From Rhizobiaceae bacterium (GTDB lineage Bacteria; Pseudomonadota; Alphaproteobacteria; Rhizobiales; Rhizobiaceae), in the NCBI GenBank assembly GCA_016742175.1, contig JACVCH010000019.1:1-64000 (forward strand): 64,000 nt of DNA. The letters run 5' to 3'. Below are positions 53,561 through 62,436 of the stretch, piece by piece. Each line of letters begins with the position of its first letter. Position 1 is the first letter of the stretch. Position numbers and translations under genes: made by a program. The notes under the pieces were generated by a model. It saw nothing but the letters and a program-made list of their open reading frames with translations, was not told the DNA's origin and did no database searches.

Positions 53561-53592
53561 GCGCCCGCCCTTTCCGGCGGGCGCAACTTTTT
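53561..53592 (+). terminator. Rho-independent terminator of podJ
   Basis: GCGCCCGCC (53561-53569), loop CTTTCC, GGCGGGCGC (53576-53584), then AACTTTTT. Begins 29 bases after the podJ stop. Confidence 0.8.
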
Positions 53593-53709
53593 GCGACAAA
53601 GTCGCTCCCGCGGTTTGACTTCGCCTTATTCAAAGCGCAAGAACGACCATGCCTCGACCATGAAATCCAAGGGTAATTCCCCTTCCCGAACAGTCAGCGA
53701 GATGAGCCG

Positions 53710-54633
53710 GTGGGCATCTATCTCCCGATCGCCGAATTGTCCGTCAACATGCTGGTTCTGCTCGGCATGGGATGGGCGGTCGGCTTTCTGTCGGGCATGT
53801 TCGGGGTCGGCGGCGGGTTCCTGATCACGCCGCTCTTGATCTTCTACAACATCCCGCCCGCCATCGCGGTTGCCACCGGCGCCAACCAGGTCGTCGCCTC
53901 CTCCGTTTCGGGCGTCCTGGCGCATCTGAAGAAGGGCACGCTCGACTTCAAGCTCGGCACGGTGCTGCTTCTGGGCGGCATCTTCGGCTCGACGATCGGC
54001 GTGTTCGTCTTCGCGTTCCTGCGCGAACTCGGCCAGCTCGATCTGGTCGTCTCGCTGCTCTATGTCGGCCTGCTCGGCACGGTCGGCGGGCTGATGCTGG
54101 CCGAAAGCATCCGCGCGCTGCGGCGCGCCAAGGGCGGGCACGTCGCCAGCCTGCGCAAGCCCGGCCAGCACAACTGGATCCATCGCCTGCCGCTCAAAAT
54201 GCGGTTTCGCACCTCGAAGCTGTTCGTCAGCGTCATCCCGGTGCTCGGCCTCGGCGCGGCGATCGGCTTTCTGGCGTCGATCATGGGCGTCGGCGGCGGC
54301 TTCATCATGGTGCCGGCGCTGATCTATCTCCTCAAGGTGCCGACCAACGTCGTCGTGGGCACGTCGCTGTTCCAGATCATCTTCGTCGCCGCCTACACCA
54401 CCATCGTCCACGCCGCGACCAACCAGGCCGTCGACATCGTTCTCGCCTTCCTGCTAATGATCGGCGGCGTGGCGGGCGCGCAATATGGCGCGCGCGCCGG
54501 GCAGAAGCTGCGCGGCGAACAATTGCGCGCGCTCCTCGCGCTGCTCGTCCTGATGGTCGCGGGACGCCTTGCGGTCGATCTCTTCGTGCCACCTGCCAGC
54601 CCCTATTCGCTCGCCATTGCGGGGGGCATGTAG
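53710..54633 (+). CDS. TauE/SafE-type sulfite exporter
   Basis: Encodes 307 residues from GTG 53710 (GAGATGAG upstream). Two four-helix repeats, each with the family signature: GMFGVGGGFLITPLLI near residue 30 and SIMGVGGGFIMVPALIYL near 190. Members export sulfite, sulfoacetate or other organosulfonates (TauE/SafE), or import. Substrate not known. Followed immediately (TAG-ATG) by the TIGR02186 gene, its usual neighbour in alphaproteobacteria. Confidence 0.9.
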   Translation: MGIYLPIAELSVNMLVLLGMGWAVGFLSGMFGVGGGFLITPLLIFYNIPPAIAVATGANQVVASSVSGVLAHLKKGTLDFKLGTVLLLGGIFGSTIGVFVFAFLRELGQLDLVVSLLYVGLLGTVGGLMLAESIRALRRAKGGHVASLRKPGQHNWIHRLPLKMRFRTSKLFVSVIPVLGLGAAIGFLASIMGVGGGFIMVPALIYLLKVPTNVVVGTSLFQIIFVAAYTTIVHAATNQAVDIVLAFLLMIGGVAGAQYGARAGQKLRGEQLRALLALLVLMVAGRLAVDLFVPPASPYSLAIAGGM

Positions 54634-55419
54634 ATGCGCGCTTTGCTGGCCTGCCTCGCCGTCATCGTGTCGATGGCGGCCGCAAGGGCGCAGGACGGCG
54701 ACGCGCCGGAATCCTTCCAGATCGGCCTTTCGACCAACCGCGTCGCGATTTCGTCGGATTTTTCCGGAGCGGACCTGACGATCTTCGGCGCGCTCGACAA
54801 TGCCGACCAGTTGCTCGCCCGGCAGGGACGCTACGACATCATCGTCGTGCTCGAAGGGCCGGCGCGACCGATCGTCGTGCGCAAGAAGACGCGGGTGCTG
54901 GGCGTCTGGATCAACACGCAGTCGCAAAGCTTCACCAGCGTTCCCGTCTCCTATTCGGTCGCGACGACGCGGCCGCTGCAGGACGTGACGCAGCCGCAGA
55001 TCTATCGCCAGCTCGCGCTCGGCTCGGAAAACATCTTCCTGCGCGCGGTCGAGGAGGAAGGCCAGCGCGACCCGGAAAAGGTGGCGGAATTCACGGCGGC
55101 GCTGCGCGAGCAGAAGCGCGAGGCCGGGCTCTACAACGAGCGCGTGGGCGGCGTGCAGTTCCTGTCGCCCAGCCTTTTTCGCGCCACGGTGTCGCTCGCG
55201 CCCAATGTGCCGGTGGGCACGCACCGCGCGCGGGCGTTCCTGTTTCGCAACGGCACGTTCGTCAAGGAAACTTCGGCGCAGCTCACCATCGTCAAGGCGG
55301 GCCTCGAACAGCGCATCTATCGCACGGCGCAGGAGAACGGGCTCTTGTTCGGCATCTTCGCCGTGTTCCTCGCCGTCGTCACCGGCTGGCTCGGCCGGAT
55401 GATCTTCAAACGGGACTGA
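54634..55419 (+). CDS. TIGR02186-family transmembrane protein
   Basis: Encodes 261 residues. Signal peptide (1-20, AAARAQ), a periplasmic beta-rich domain (about 25-235) with FQIGLSTNRVAISSDFSGADLTIFG and GRYDIIVVLEGPARPIVVRKKTRVLGVWINTQ (in part), and one C-terminal membrane helix (about 237-257, LFGIFAVFLAVVTGWLGRMIF). It belongs to a family known only as partner of TauE/SafE-like transporters, with unclear role, perhaps as periplasmic accessory subunit. Start directly after the exporter stop. Confidence 0.87.
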   Translation: MRALLACLAVIVSMAAARAQDGDAPESFQIGLSTNRVAISSDFSGADLTIFGALDNADQLLARQGRYDIIVVLEGPARPIVVRKKTRVLGVWINTQSQSFTSVPVSYSVATTRPLQDVTQPQIYRQLALGSENIFLRAVEEEGQRDPEKVAEFTAALREQKREAGLYNERVGGVQFLSPSLFRATVSLAPNVPVGTHRARAFLFRNGTFVKETSAQLTIVKAGLEQRIYRTAQENGLLFGIFAVFLAVVTGWLGRMIFKRD

Positions 55420-55429
55420 GGCATCTTAC

Positions 55430-55473
55430 GCAATTCCGGACGCAAAACCGCTTCGCACTTTTGCTGGAATTGC
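55430..55473. repeat. REP-like intergenic inverted repeat
   Basis: GCAATTCC (55430-55437) and GGAATTGC (55466-55473) frame a sequence containing GCAAAACCGCTTCGCACTTT. The GAAAACCG...CACTTTT pattern is also seen in two copies at 63553-63638 and is common as an interspersed element in Hyphomicrobiales. Here it separates two convergent genes. Confidence 0.6.
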
Positions 55474-55474
55474 T

Positions 55475-56185
55475 TTAGTCGGAACGAAGAAGTCTCCGGT
55501 CCATCGGATAGACGCGGTCCGTGCCGAGCATGTAGGCGACGAAATTGTCTGGGCAAAAGAGGTTCGAAAAGGCGCGGTCGAGGACGTTGAGCGCGCCGGT
55601 GAACGAGCCGAACGCGGGCATGATGAGGCGATTTCTATCTGCGGCGAAGCAGCGGCGGCGCACGGAGCGGCCGCGCTGGACGATGCGGGCGCCGGGGTGG
55701 AGATGGCCGGCGATCTCGCCGGCGAGCCGCCCGGCCGAAGGCTCGTGGCGGAAGACGATGCCGCCGATGCCGAGTTCCTGCACGGTCGCGCCGGGCAGGT
55801 CTGCAGGCTTTTCGGGATCGTGATTGCCGGCGACCCAGAACCAGTCGCGGCCCTTCATCAGCGCGAGAAGCTGGTCGCGGTAGATGGCCGGCATCCGCGC
55901 GGCGCCGCCGATGTCGTCGAAGCTGTCGCCGAGCGAGACCACCATCGTCGGGTCGTAGTCTGCGATGACCGCGGCGAGGCGCGCGAGCGTCGCAGCGGTG
56001 TCGTAGGGCGGCAGCATGTAGCCGCGCCGGGCATGGCGGGAGCCCTTTTCCAGATGCAGGTCAGAGACGGCGAGCAGGCGCATTTCGGGGAACCAGGCGA
56101 CGCCGCGCGCATCGCAGACCACGCGCTCCCCGCGAACGGCAGCTTCGCTCGTCGCCGAAAACCTGCTCTGTGCCCTCACAATCAT
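55475..56185 (-). CDS. pdeM: Ligase-associated DNA repair endonuclease PdeM
   Basis: Encodes 236 residues. Calcineurin-like metallophosphatase domain with all metal motifs: LAVSDLHLEKGSR (D-x-H), VVSLGDSFDDIGG (GD), VAGNHDPEKP (GNHD), and GEIAGHLHPGAR (GHxHP). Belongs to the PdeM family, encoded with the Lhr-type helicase, exonuclease and ATP-dependent ligase in a DNA damage response module. Its start overlaps the helicase stop by 4 bases (ATGA), so it is expressed from the helicase transcript. Confidence 0.93.
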   Translation of the reverse strand: MIVRAQSRFSATSEAAVRGERVVCDARGVAWFPEMRLLAVSDLHLEKGSRHARRGYMLPPYDTAATLARLAAVIADYDPTMVVSLGDSFDDIGGAARMPAIYRDQLLALMKGRDWFWVAGNHDPEKPADLPGATVQELGIGGIVFRHEPSAGRLAGEIAGHLHPGARIVQRGRSVRRRCFAADRNRLIMPAFGSFTGALNVLDRAFSNLFCPDNFVAYMLGTDRVYPMDRRLLRSD

Positions 56186-58704
56186 TGCGTACCCATCGCC
56201 TCGTCGATCAGACTGTCCGCGGCTTCGCCCAAAAGCTCGTCCTCGGCGCCACCCGCCACGCGCTCCTTGCCGATCTCGAGCATGACCGGCACGGCGAGCG
56301 GCGAGATGCGCGGAAGGTCCTTATGCATGATTCGACCCTTCACCCGCGAGAGCATCTCGCCAAGCCTCCTGACATCGAGAAGCCCGGTCGCCGCATCCGC
56401 GCGCGTGGCGCGCAGCAGGATGTGGTCGGGATCGTGGCTGCGCAGGACATCGTAGATCAGGTCCGCCGAAACCGTCACCTGCCGGCCGGACTTTTCCTTG
56501 CCCGGGTGGCGACGCTCGATCAAGCCGGCAATCACGGCGCAATTGCGGAAGGTGCGCTTCAACAGCCAGCTATCGGCGAGCCAGGCGTCGAGATCGTCGC
56601 CCAGCATGTCCTCGTCGAAGAGTTCGCCGAAGGTGAGCCTGCCCGAGCGATTGAGCGCGCCCATGTCGCGCAGGCCCCAGATCGCGATGGCGTAGTCGGT
56701 GGCGACGAAGCCGAGCGGGCGCGCGCCGCCACGCTCCAGCCTGCGTGTCAGCAGCATGCCGAGCGTCTGGTGCGCGAGGCGGCCCTCGAAGGGATAGGCG
56801 ACCATGTAGAAGCGGTTGCCGCGCGGGAACGTCTCGATCAGGAGATCGTCGCGGCTCGGCAGGACGGATTTTTCCTTCTGGATCGTCAGCCACTCGGCCA
56901 CCTGCTCCGGCAGCCGGTGCCAGCGCGACGGGTCGGCGAGCATGGCGCGCACCTCAGCGGCGAGATAGGTCGACAGCGGAAACTTGCCGCCGCCATAGGA
57001 CGGCACCAGTGCATCGGCGCCCGGGGCCGGCGTGACGTAACACTCGTTCTCACGGATGCCGGCGAAGCGGACCACCTGACCGGCGAAGATGAACGTATCT
57101 CCGGGGGTCAGCGTTTCGAGGAAATATTCCTCGATCTTGCCCAGCGAATAGCCACCGGCCAACGCGCTCTTCGTCTTGCCGCGCACGAGGCGGATGTTGA
57201 GCATCGGCGCCTCGACGATGGTGCCGACATTGAGGCGGTATTGCTGCGCGATCATCGGATGCGCGACGCGCCAACGGCCGTCCTTCATCTGGCGGATGCG
57301 GGCGAAGCGCTCATAGGTTCTGAGCGCGTAGCCGCCGGTCGCGACGAAATCGACGATGCGGTCGAATGTCTCGCGGTCGAGCCGGGCATAGGGCGAAGCA
57401 CTGACGATTTCGGCGTAAAGCTCGTCGGCGAAGAAGGGTTCGGCGCAGGCCATGCCCATGACATGCTGGGCAAGGACGTCGAGCCCGCCCGCGCCCACTG
57501 GCGGCGTGTCCTGCGCGCCGAGATAGTTGGCGTCGAGCGCGGCCTGGCATTCGAGCACCTCGAAGCGGTTCGCCGGCACGAGAATCGCGCGGCTCGGCTC
57601 GTCCATGCGGTGGTTGGAGCGGCCGATGCGCTGGGCGAGACGGCTCGCGCCCTTCGGCGCGCCGACATGAACGACGAGGTCGACATCGCCCCAGTCGATG
57701 CCGAGATCGAGCGTCGACGTGGCGACGATGGCGCGCAGGCTGTTGGTCTCCATCGCCTTCTCGACGCGCCTGCGCTGGCCGACATCGAGCGAGCCGTGAT
57801 GGAGCGCGATCGGCAGCGTATCGGCATTGACGTGCCAGAGTTCCTGGAACACGCGTTCGGCCTGGCTGCGTGTGTTGACGAAGAGCAGCGTCGTGCGGTG
57901 GTCCTTGATGGCATCGTAGATTTCCGGGATCGAATACTGCGCGGAGTGGCCGGCCCAGGGCAGCGGCTCGGCGGTCTCGAGGATGGTGATGTGCGGCTTT
58001 GCGCCGCCCGCGACCGTGATCTTGTCAGCCATGTCGCCGGGCGGGTTCTGGCCGACGAGCCAGCGGCGCAACTCGTCCGGCTCGGCAACCGTCGCCGACA
58101 GGCCGATGGTGCGCAGGTCCGGAACGAACTTGCGCAGACGGGCGAGGCCGAGCGACAGGAGTTGGCCGCGCTTGGACGTGACCAGTGCGTGGAGTTCGTC
58201 GAAGATGACGTAGCGCAGGTCGGCGAAGAAGCGCTCGGCATCCTTCGAGGCGAGCATCAGCGCGAGTTGCTCGGGCGTCGTCAGCAGGATGTCGGGCGGT
58301 GCCTGCTTCTGGCGTTGGCGCTTGTGCGCGGGCGTGTCGCCCGTGCGCGTCTCCATCGAGATCGGCAGGCCCATTTCGGTTACCGGCCGGGTCAAGTTGC
58401 GCTCGATGTCGACGGCCAGCGCCTTCAGCGGCGAGAGGTAGAGCGTGTGGACGCCCTGCGCCGCCGCACCGGGCTTGCGCTTGCCGCGCCGCGCAAGGTC
58501 CACCAGCGAGGGCATAAAGCCGGCGAGCGTCTTGCCGGCGCCAGTCGGGGCGATCAGCAGGACCGAACGGCCGGCTTCCGCGCGGGCGAGCAGGTCGAGC
58601 TGGTGGGCGCGCGGCTGCCACCCGCGCATGGCGAACCAGCGCGAAAAGGCCTCGGGCAGCAGTGTCGCGCCTTCGAGCGCGCGGTCGTCGATGGGTCGGT
58701 TCAC
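56182..58704 (-). CDS. Ligase-associated DEXH helicase (Lhr family)
   Basis: Encodes 840 residues from GTG 58704. A superfamily 2 helicase: Walker A IAPTGAGKTLAGF, DEXH box VIFDELHALV, TTPEQLALML, LSATVAEPDELR (motif III), the second RecA domain with FVNTRSQAERVF and SRLAQRIGRSNHRMDEPSRA (motif VI, in part), then the winged and Lhr-type C-terminal core. It unwinds damaged DNA intermediates before end processing. Annotated in this module as ligase-associated DNA damage response helicase. First gene of the minus-strand pair lhr-pdeM. Confidence 0.93.
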   Translation of the reverse strand: MNRPIDDRALEGATLLPEAFSRWFAMRGWQPRAHQLDLLARAEAGRSVLLIAPTGAGKTLAGFMPSLVDLARRGKRKPGAAAQGVHTLYLSPLKALAVDIERNLTRPVTEMGLPISMETRTGDTPAHKRQRQKQAPPDILLTTPEQLALMLASKDAERFFADLRYVIFDELHALVTSKRGQLLSLGLARLRKFVPDLRTIGLSATVAEPDELRRWLVGQNPPGDMADKITVAGGAKPHITILETAEPLPWAGHSAQYSIPEIYDAIKDHRTTLLFVNTRSQAERVFQELWHVNADTLPIALHHGSLDVGQRRRVEKAMETNSLRAIVATSTLDLGIDWGDVDLVVHVGAPKGASRLAQRIGRSNHRMDEPSRAILVPANRFEVLECQAALDANYLGAQDTPPVGAGGLDVLAQHVMGMACAEPFFADELYAEIVSASPYARLDRETFDRIVDFVATGGYALRTYERFARIRQMKDGRWRVAHPMIAQQYRLNVGTIVEAPMLNIRLVRGKTKSALAGGYSLGKIEEYFLETLTPGDTFIFAGQVVRFAGIRENECYVTPAPGADALVPSYGGGKFPLSTYLAAEVRAMLADPSRWHRLPEQVAEWLTIQKEKSVLPSRDDLLIETFPRGNRFYMVAYPFEGRLAHQTLGMLLTRRLERGGARPLGFVATDYAIAIWGLRDMGALNRSGRLTFGELFDEDMLGDDLDAWLADSWLLKRTFRNCAVIAGLIERRHPGKEKSGRQVTVSADLIYDVLRSHDPDHILLRATRADAATGLLDVRRLGEMLSRVKGRIMHKDLPRISPLAVPVMLEIGKERVAGGAEDELLGEAADSLIDEAMGTQ

Positions 58705-58741
58705 GGACGAGATGTAGCGTCGGGCCGCCGACGCGCCAAGG

Positions 58742-59713
58742 TCAGTGCGGGTGTGCGTCGAGCGTGGGCACTTCGTCCAACGTCGCGCCCAGCCTTGCGG
58801 GCAGCGCGTGGCGTTCGGCCACAACGATCAGCCCGGCGACGTCCACGCCGCGGTCGCGCCGGATGACGGCATCGTTCATGGCGACGAGATCAAAGCCGTG
58901 TTCGGCCAAGAGGCGGCGCAGATAGTCGGGCGCGTGGGCGTAGCGGCGGGATTCGCCAAGCTGGAGATCGCCGGCGCCATCGTGGCGCTCGACGGAGAAA
59001 GCGAAGAGGCCGCTCGGCACGAGCGCGACCGCGACTTGCGCGAAGATGCGCTCCAGCCGTCCGACATAGAGGAAGACGTCGGCGGCGGTGACGAGATCGG
59101 CCGAATTGCGCTGGGGTTCGAAGGTCAGCAGGTCCTGCCGCGCCAGCCGGTCGTAGACGCCCTTGGCGCGCGCCTTCTTCAGCATGTTCTCCGACAGGTC
59201 GCCGCCTTCGAGGAAACTGGTCATCGCGCGCAGCCGTTCGCCCATCAGGCCGGTGCCGCAGCCGAGATCGAGTGCATGGGCGAAACGCGCGCGGCCGGTC
59301 GCGCTGAGAGCGTCGGCGATCAGTTCGGGCACGCGGTAGCCGAGTTTCTGGACCAGTTCGGCATCGAACTTGCCGGCATACTGGTCGAACAGGGTCTCGG
59401 CGAAGGCGCTCGAAATGCCGCCGGCATTCTCGATCGCGCCGACGAATTCGAGCTTCAGGGCGCTACCCAGCCGGTCGGCCGGGTCGAGCCGCAGCGCCTC
59501 GCGCCAGGCATCCGTCGCCCCTGCGATCTCGCCTGCCGCCTCGCGCATTTCGCCAAGACGGAACCAGCCCGTCGCCCAGCCGGGCGCAAGCGCCATCGTG
59601 TCCGCCAGCAATTGCGATGCGGCCGCATGGTCGCCGGAGGCGAACAGCATTTCGGCATAGTCGGCGCGGCGGTCGGCGGCGGCGTCGCCGGACGAATAGA
59701 GGATGGGCTTCAT
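58742..59713 (-). CDS. TPR-containing class I SAM methyltransferase
   Basis: Encodes 323 residues from MKPILYSSGDAAADR at 59713. TPR-like helices at about 10-90 (AEMLFASGDHAAASQLLADT, LGEMREAAGEIAGATDAWREAL), then a Rossmann methyltransferase with motif I ALDLGCGTGLMGERL, motif with GGDLSENMLKKARAKGVYD and a C-terminal PSGLFAFSVERHDGAGDL. Substrate unknown. It lies between the helicase and exonuclease genes of the repair module, on the helicase strand and 37 bases upstream of its start, so it could be co-transcribed with lhr and pdeM. Confidence 0.85.
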   Translation of the reverse strand: MKPILYSSGDAAADRRADYAEMLFASGDHAAASQLLADTMALAPGWATGWFRLGEMREAAGEIAGATDAWREALRLDPADRLGSALKLEFVGAIENAGGISSAFAETLFDQYAGKFDAELVQKLGYRVPELIADALSATGRARFAHALDLGCGTGLMGERLRAMTSFLEGGDLSENMLKKARAKGVYDRLARQDLLTFEPQRNSADLVTAADVFLYVGRLERIFAQVAVALVPSGLFAFSVERHDGAGDLQLGESRRYAHAPDYLRRLLAEHGFDLVAMNDAVIRRDRGVDVAGLIVVAERHALPARLGATLDEVPTLDAHPH

Positions 59714-59820
59714 GTTGGACGAGGCTCGCGACCCATGATCGGGCGCGCGGCTTATCTGCCAATTTCGCAGCTTTCGCAATCCCTTTCCGAGCGGCCCGGA
59801 AATCCTATCTGTTGGGAACC

Positions 59821-60831
59821 ATGAACCCGCACCAGTTGCTGATCCCGCGTCCCGAAGGCCTCTACTGCCCGCCCGGCGATTTCTTCATCGATCCGGTGCG
59901 GCCGGTCGCGCGCGCGCTGATCACGCACGGCCATTCGGACCATGCGCGGCCTGGCCATGCGCATGTGCTGGCGACGCCGCAGACGCTCGACATCATGGGC
60001 ATCCGCTATGGCGAGAATTTCGCCGGCGCGTCGCAGGCGATCGATTTCGGGGAAAGCCTCGACATCAACGGCGTGCGCGTCTCGTTCCATCCTGCGGGGC
60101 ACGTGCTCGGCTCGGCGCAGATCGCGGTCGAGAAGGACGGACTGCGGATCGTCGCTTCGGGCGACTACAAGCGGCGGCCGGACGCGACGGCGCAGGAATT
60201 CGAGCCGGTGGAGTGCGACGTCTTCATCACCGAGGCGACCTTCGCCCTCCCCGTCTTCCGCCATCCCGACGACAAGGCGGAGATCGCGCGGCTCTTGAAA
60301 TCCGTCCGCCAGTTTCCCGAGCGCGCGCATCTCGTCGGCGCCTATGCGCTCGGCAAGGCGCAGCGCGTCATCAAGCTGATCCGCCAGGCGGGCCATAACG
60401 AGCCTATCTACATCCACGGCGCGCTGCAGAAGCTGTGCGACTATTACCAGAGCCAGGGCATCGACCTCGGCCCGCTGGAACCGGCGACCATCGAGCGCGG
60501 GTCGAAGGCGCAGTTCGCCGGGGCCATCGTGGTCGGCACGCCGTCCGCCTTCGCCGACCGCTGGGCGCGGCGCTTTCCAGACCCCGTCGCCTCCTTCGCG
60601 TCGGGCTGGATGCGGATCCGACAGCGGGTGAAGCAGCGCGGCGTGGAGCTGCCGCTGATCATCTCCGACCATTCCGACTGGGACGAGCTGATCGCCACGA
60701 TCCGCGAGGTGAAGGCGGGCGAGGTCTGGGTGACCCATGGCCGCGAAGAAGCGCTGGTGCGCTGGTGCGAGCTGAACGGCATCAAGGCGCGGCCGCTGCA
60801 TCTGGTCGGCTATGAGGACGAAGCAGAATAA
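59821..60831 (+). CDS. Ligase-associated DNA exonuclease (metallo-beta-lactamase/beta-CASP fold)
   Basis: Encodes 336 residues. The metal ligands are those of SNM1/Artemis-like nucleases: LITHGHSDHARPGH (HxHxDH), FHPAGHVLGSAQ, ASGDYKRRPD, and the C-terminal LIISDHSDWDEL and VWVTHGREE. It trims DNA ends for the adjacent ligase. Start MNPHQLLIPRPEGLY; stop touches the ligase start (TAA-ATG), so they form one operon with tight coupling. Confidence 0.93.
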   Translation: MNPHQLLIPRPEGLYCPPGDFFIDPVRPVARALITHGHSDHARPGHAHVLATPQTLDIMGIRYGENFAGASQAIDFGESLDINGVRVSFHPAGHVLGSAQIAVEKDGLRIVASGDYKRRPDATAQEFEPVECDVFITEATFALPVFRHPDDKAEIARLLKSVRQFPERAHLVGAYALGKAQRVIKLIRQAGHNEPIYIHGALQKLCDYYQSQGIDLGPLEPATIERGSKAQFAGAIVVGTPSAFADRWARRFPDPVASFASGWMRIRQRVKQRGVELPLIISDHSDWDELIATIREVKAGEVWVTHGREEALVRWCELNGIKARPLHLVGYEDEAE

Positions 60832-62436
60832 ATGGACCGCTTCGCCGAACTGCTCGACCGGCTGCTGATCACGTCCTCGCGCAATGCGAAGCTGACGCTG
60901 ATGCAGGACTATTTCCGCGAGGCGCCCGACCCCGATCGCGGACTGGCGCTCGCGGCCATCACCGGCAATCTGTCGTTCAACGCGGTCAAGCCGGGCGTCC
61001 TGCGCGCGCTGATGGCGGAGCGCATGGACGAGACGTTGTTCGCCTATTCCTACGACTATGTCGGCGACCTCGCCGAGACCGTTTCGCTCGTCTGGGGCAT
61101 CGATGCCGAGGTCGAGGCGATCCCCGGTGGGGTGTCGCTTTCCGAGGCCGTCGAGCGGCTCCATTCGGCGAGCCGCTCCGACGCGCCGAAGGTGCTCGCG
61201 GGCCTTCTCGACCGGATGGAGACGGCGTCGCGCTTCGCGGTGCTCAAACTTGTCACCGGGGGCCTGCGCGTCGGCGTTTCGGCACGGCTCGCCAAGCAGG
61301 CGCTCGCCGATTACGGCGAGGTTCATGTCCACGAGATCGAGGAACTGTGGCATGGGCTCGAGCCGCCCTATCTCAGCCTCTTCGCCTGGCTCGACGGCAA
61401 GGGCGAAAAGCCCGTGCACGCGGCGCGGGCGATGTTCCGGCCGGTCATGCTGTCGAACGCGGTCGAAGATTCCGATCTGGCGCGGATCGAACCGGCGGAC
61501 TATGCGGCCGAATGGAAATGGGACGGCATCCGCGTGCAGGTGGTCTGCGAGGACGGCGTCGCGCGGCTTTACTCGCGCACCGGCGACGATATTTCCGGCA
61601 CCTTCCCCGACCTTCTCGAAGCGATGGATTTCGATGCCGCGATCGACGGGGAATTGCTGGTCGGCGCGCCGGGTGGGGATACGGGAACGTTTTCGGACCT
61701 CCAGCAGCGGCTCAACCGCAAGGTCGTGACGCCCAAGATCCAGAAGCAGTTTCCCGCCTTCGTGCGCTGCTACGATCTTCTCCAACTCGGCGACGAGGAT
61801 TTGCGCAAGCTGCCCTTTGCGGAGAGGAGGCAACGGCTGGAAGCCTTCGTCGCGACGCTCGATCCAGGTCGCTTCGACCTCTCGCCGCTCGTGGATTTCA
61901 AAGCATGGGGCGAACTCGACGCGATGCGCCAGACGCCGCCGCATCCCGTGATCGAGGGGGTGATGCTGAAGCGTCTGGACTCCTCCTACGTACCGGGCCG
62001 TCCGAAGGGGCCGTGGTTCAAGTGGAAGCGCAATCCCTATACGGTCGACGCCGTGCTGATGTATGCGCAGCGCGGGCATGGCAAGCGCTCGAGCTTCTAC
62101 TCCGACTACACGTTCGGCGTCTGGACCGGGCCGGAGGACCAACCGGAGCTGGTGCCGGTGGGCAAGGCCTATTTCGGCTTCACCGACGAGGAACTGAAGC
62201 TTCTCGACAAGTATATCCGCGACAACACGATCGACCGGTTCGGGCCGGTGCGCTCGGTGCGGGCCGAGCCCGACCACGGGCTCGTCATCGAGGTGGCGTT
62301 CGAGGGGCTGAACCGGTCGACGCGGCACAAATCCGGCGTCGCCATGCGCTTCCCGCGCGTCTCCCGCCTCAGATGGGACAAGCCGGCCGGCGAGGCCGAC
62401 CGGCTCGACGCGCTTTTGTCGATGCTCGACGGCTGA
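60832..62436 (+). CDS. ATP-dependent DNA ligase (ligase-associated repair type)
   Basis: Encodes 534 residues. N-terminal helical DNA-binding domain (about 1-200), adenylation domain with catalytic Lys229 in AEWKWDGIRVQ, motif III RLYSRTGDDIS, motif IV DGELLVG, motif V IEGVMLKRLDSSYVPGRPKGPWFKWKR (motif V FKWKR), and OB domain (about 420-534). It is the PP_1105-type ligase of the helicase-exonuclease module, distinct from the NHEJ LigD. Ends one base before the convergent gene's stop. Confidence 0.94.
   Translation: MDRFAELLDRLLITSSRNAKLTLMQDYFREAPDPDRGLALAAITGNLSFNAVKPGVLRALMAERMDETLFAYSYDYVGDLAETVSLVWGIDAEVEAIPGGVSLSEAVERLHSASRSDAPKVLAGLLDRMETASRFAVLKLVTGGLRVGVSARLAKQALADYGEVHVHEIEELWHGLEPPYLSLFAWLDGKGEKPVHAARAMFRPVMLSNAVEDSDLARIEPADYAAEWKWDGIRVQVVCEDGVARLYSRTGDDISGTFPDLLEAMDFDAAIDGELLVGAPGGDTGTFSDLQQRLNRKVVTPKIQKQFPAFVRCYDLLQLGDEDLRKLPFAERRQRLEAFVATLDPGRFDLSPLVDFKAWGELDAMRQTPPHPVIEGVMLKRLDSSYVPGRPKGPWFKWKRNPYTVDAVLMYAQRGHGKRSSFYSDYTFGVWTGPEDQPELVPVGKAYFGFTDEELKLLDKYIRDNTIDRFGPVRSVRAEPDHGLVIEVAFEGLNRSTRHKSGVAMRFPRVSRLRWDKPAGEADRLDALLSMLDG

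Noticed and set aside
56170-58866. An 898-codon plus-strand frame opposite the helicase gene
   Set aside because: Antisense shadow of a clearly conserved helicase; no known domain.
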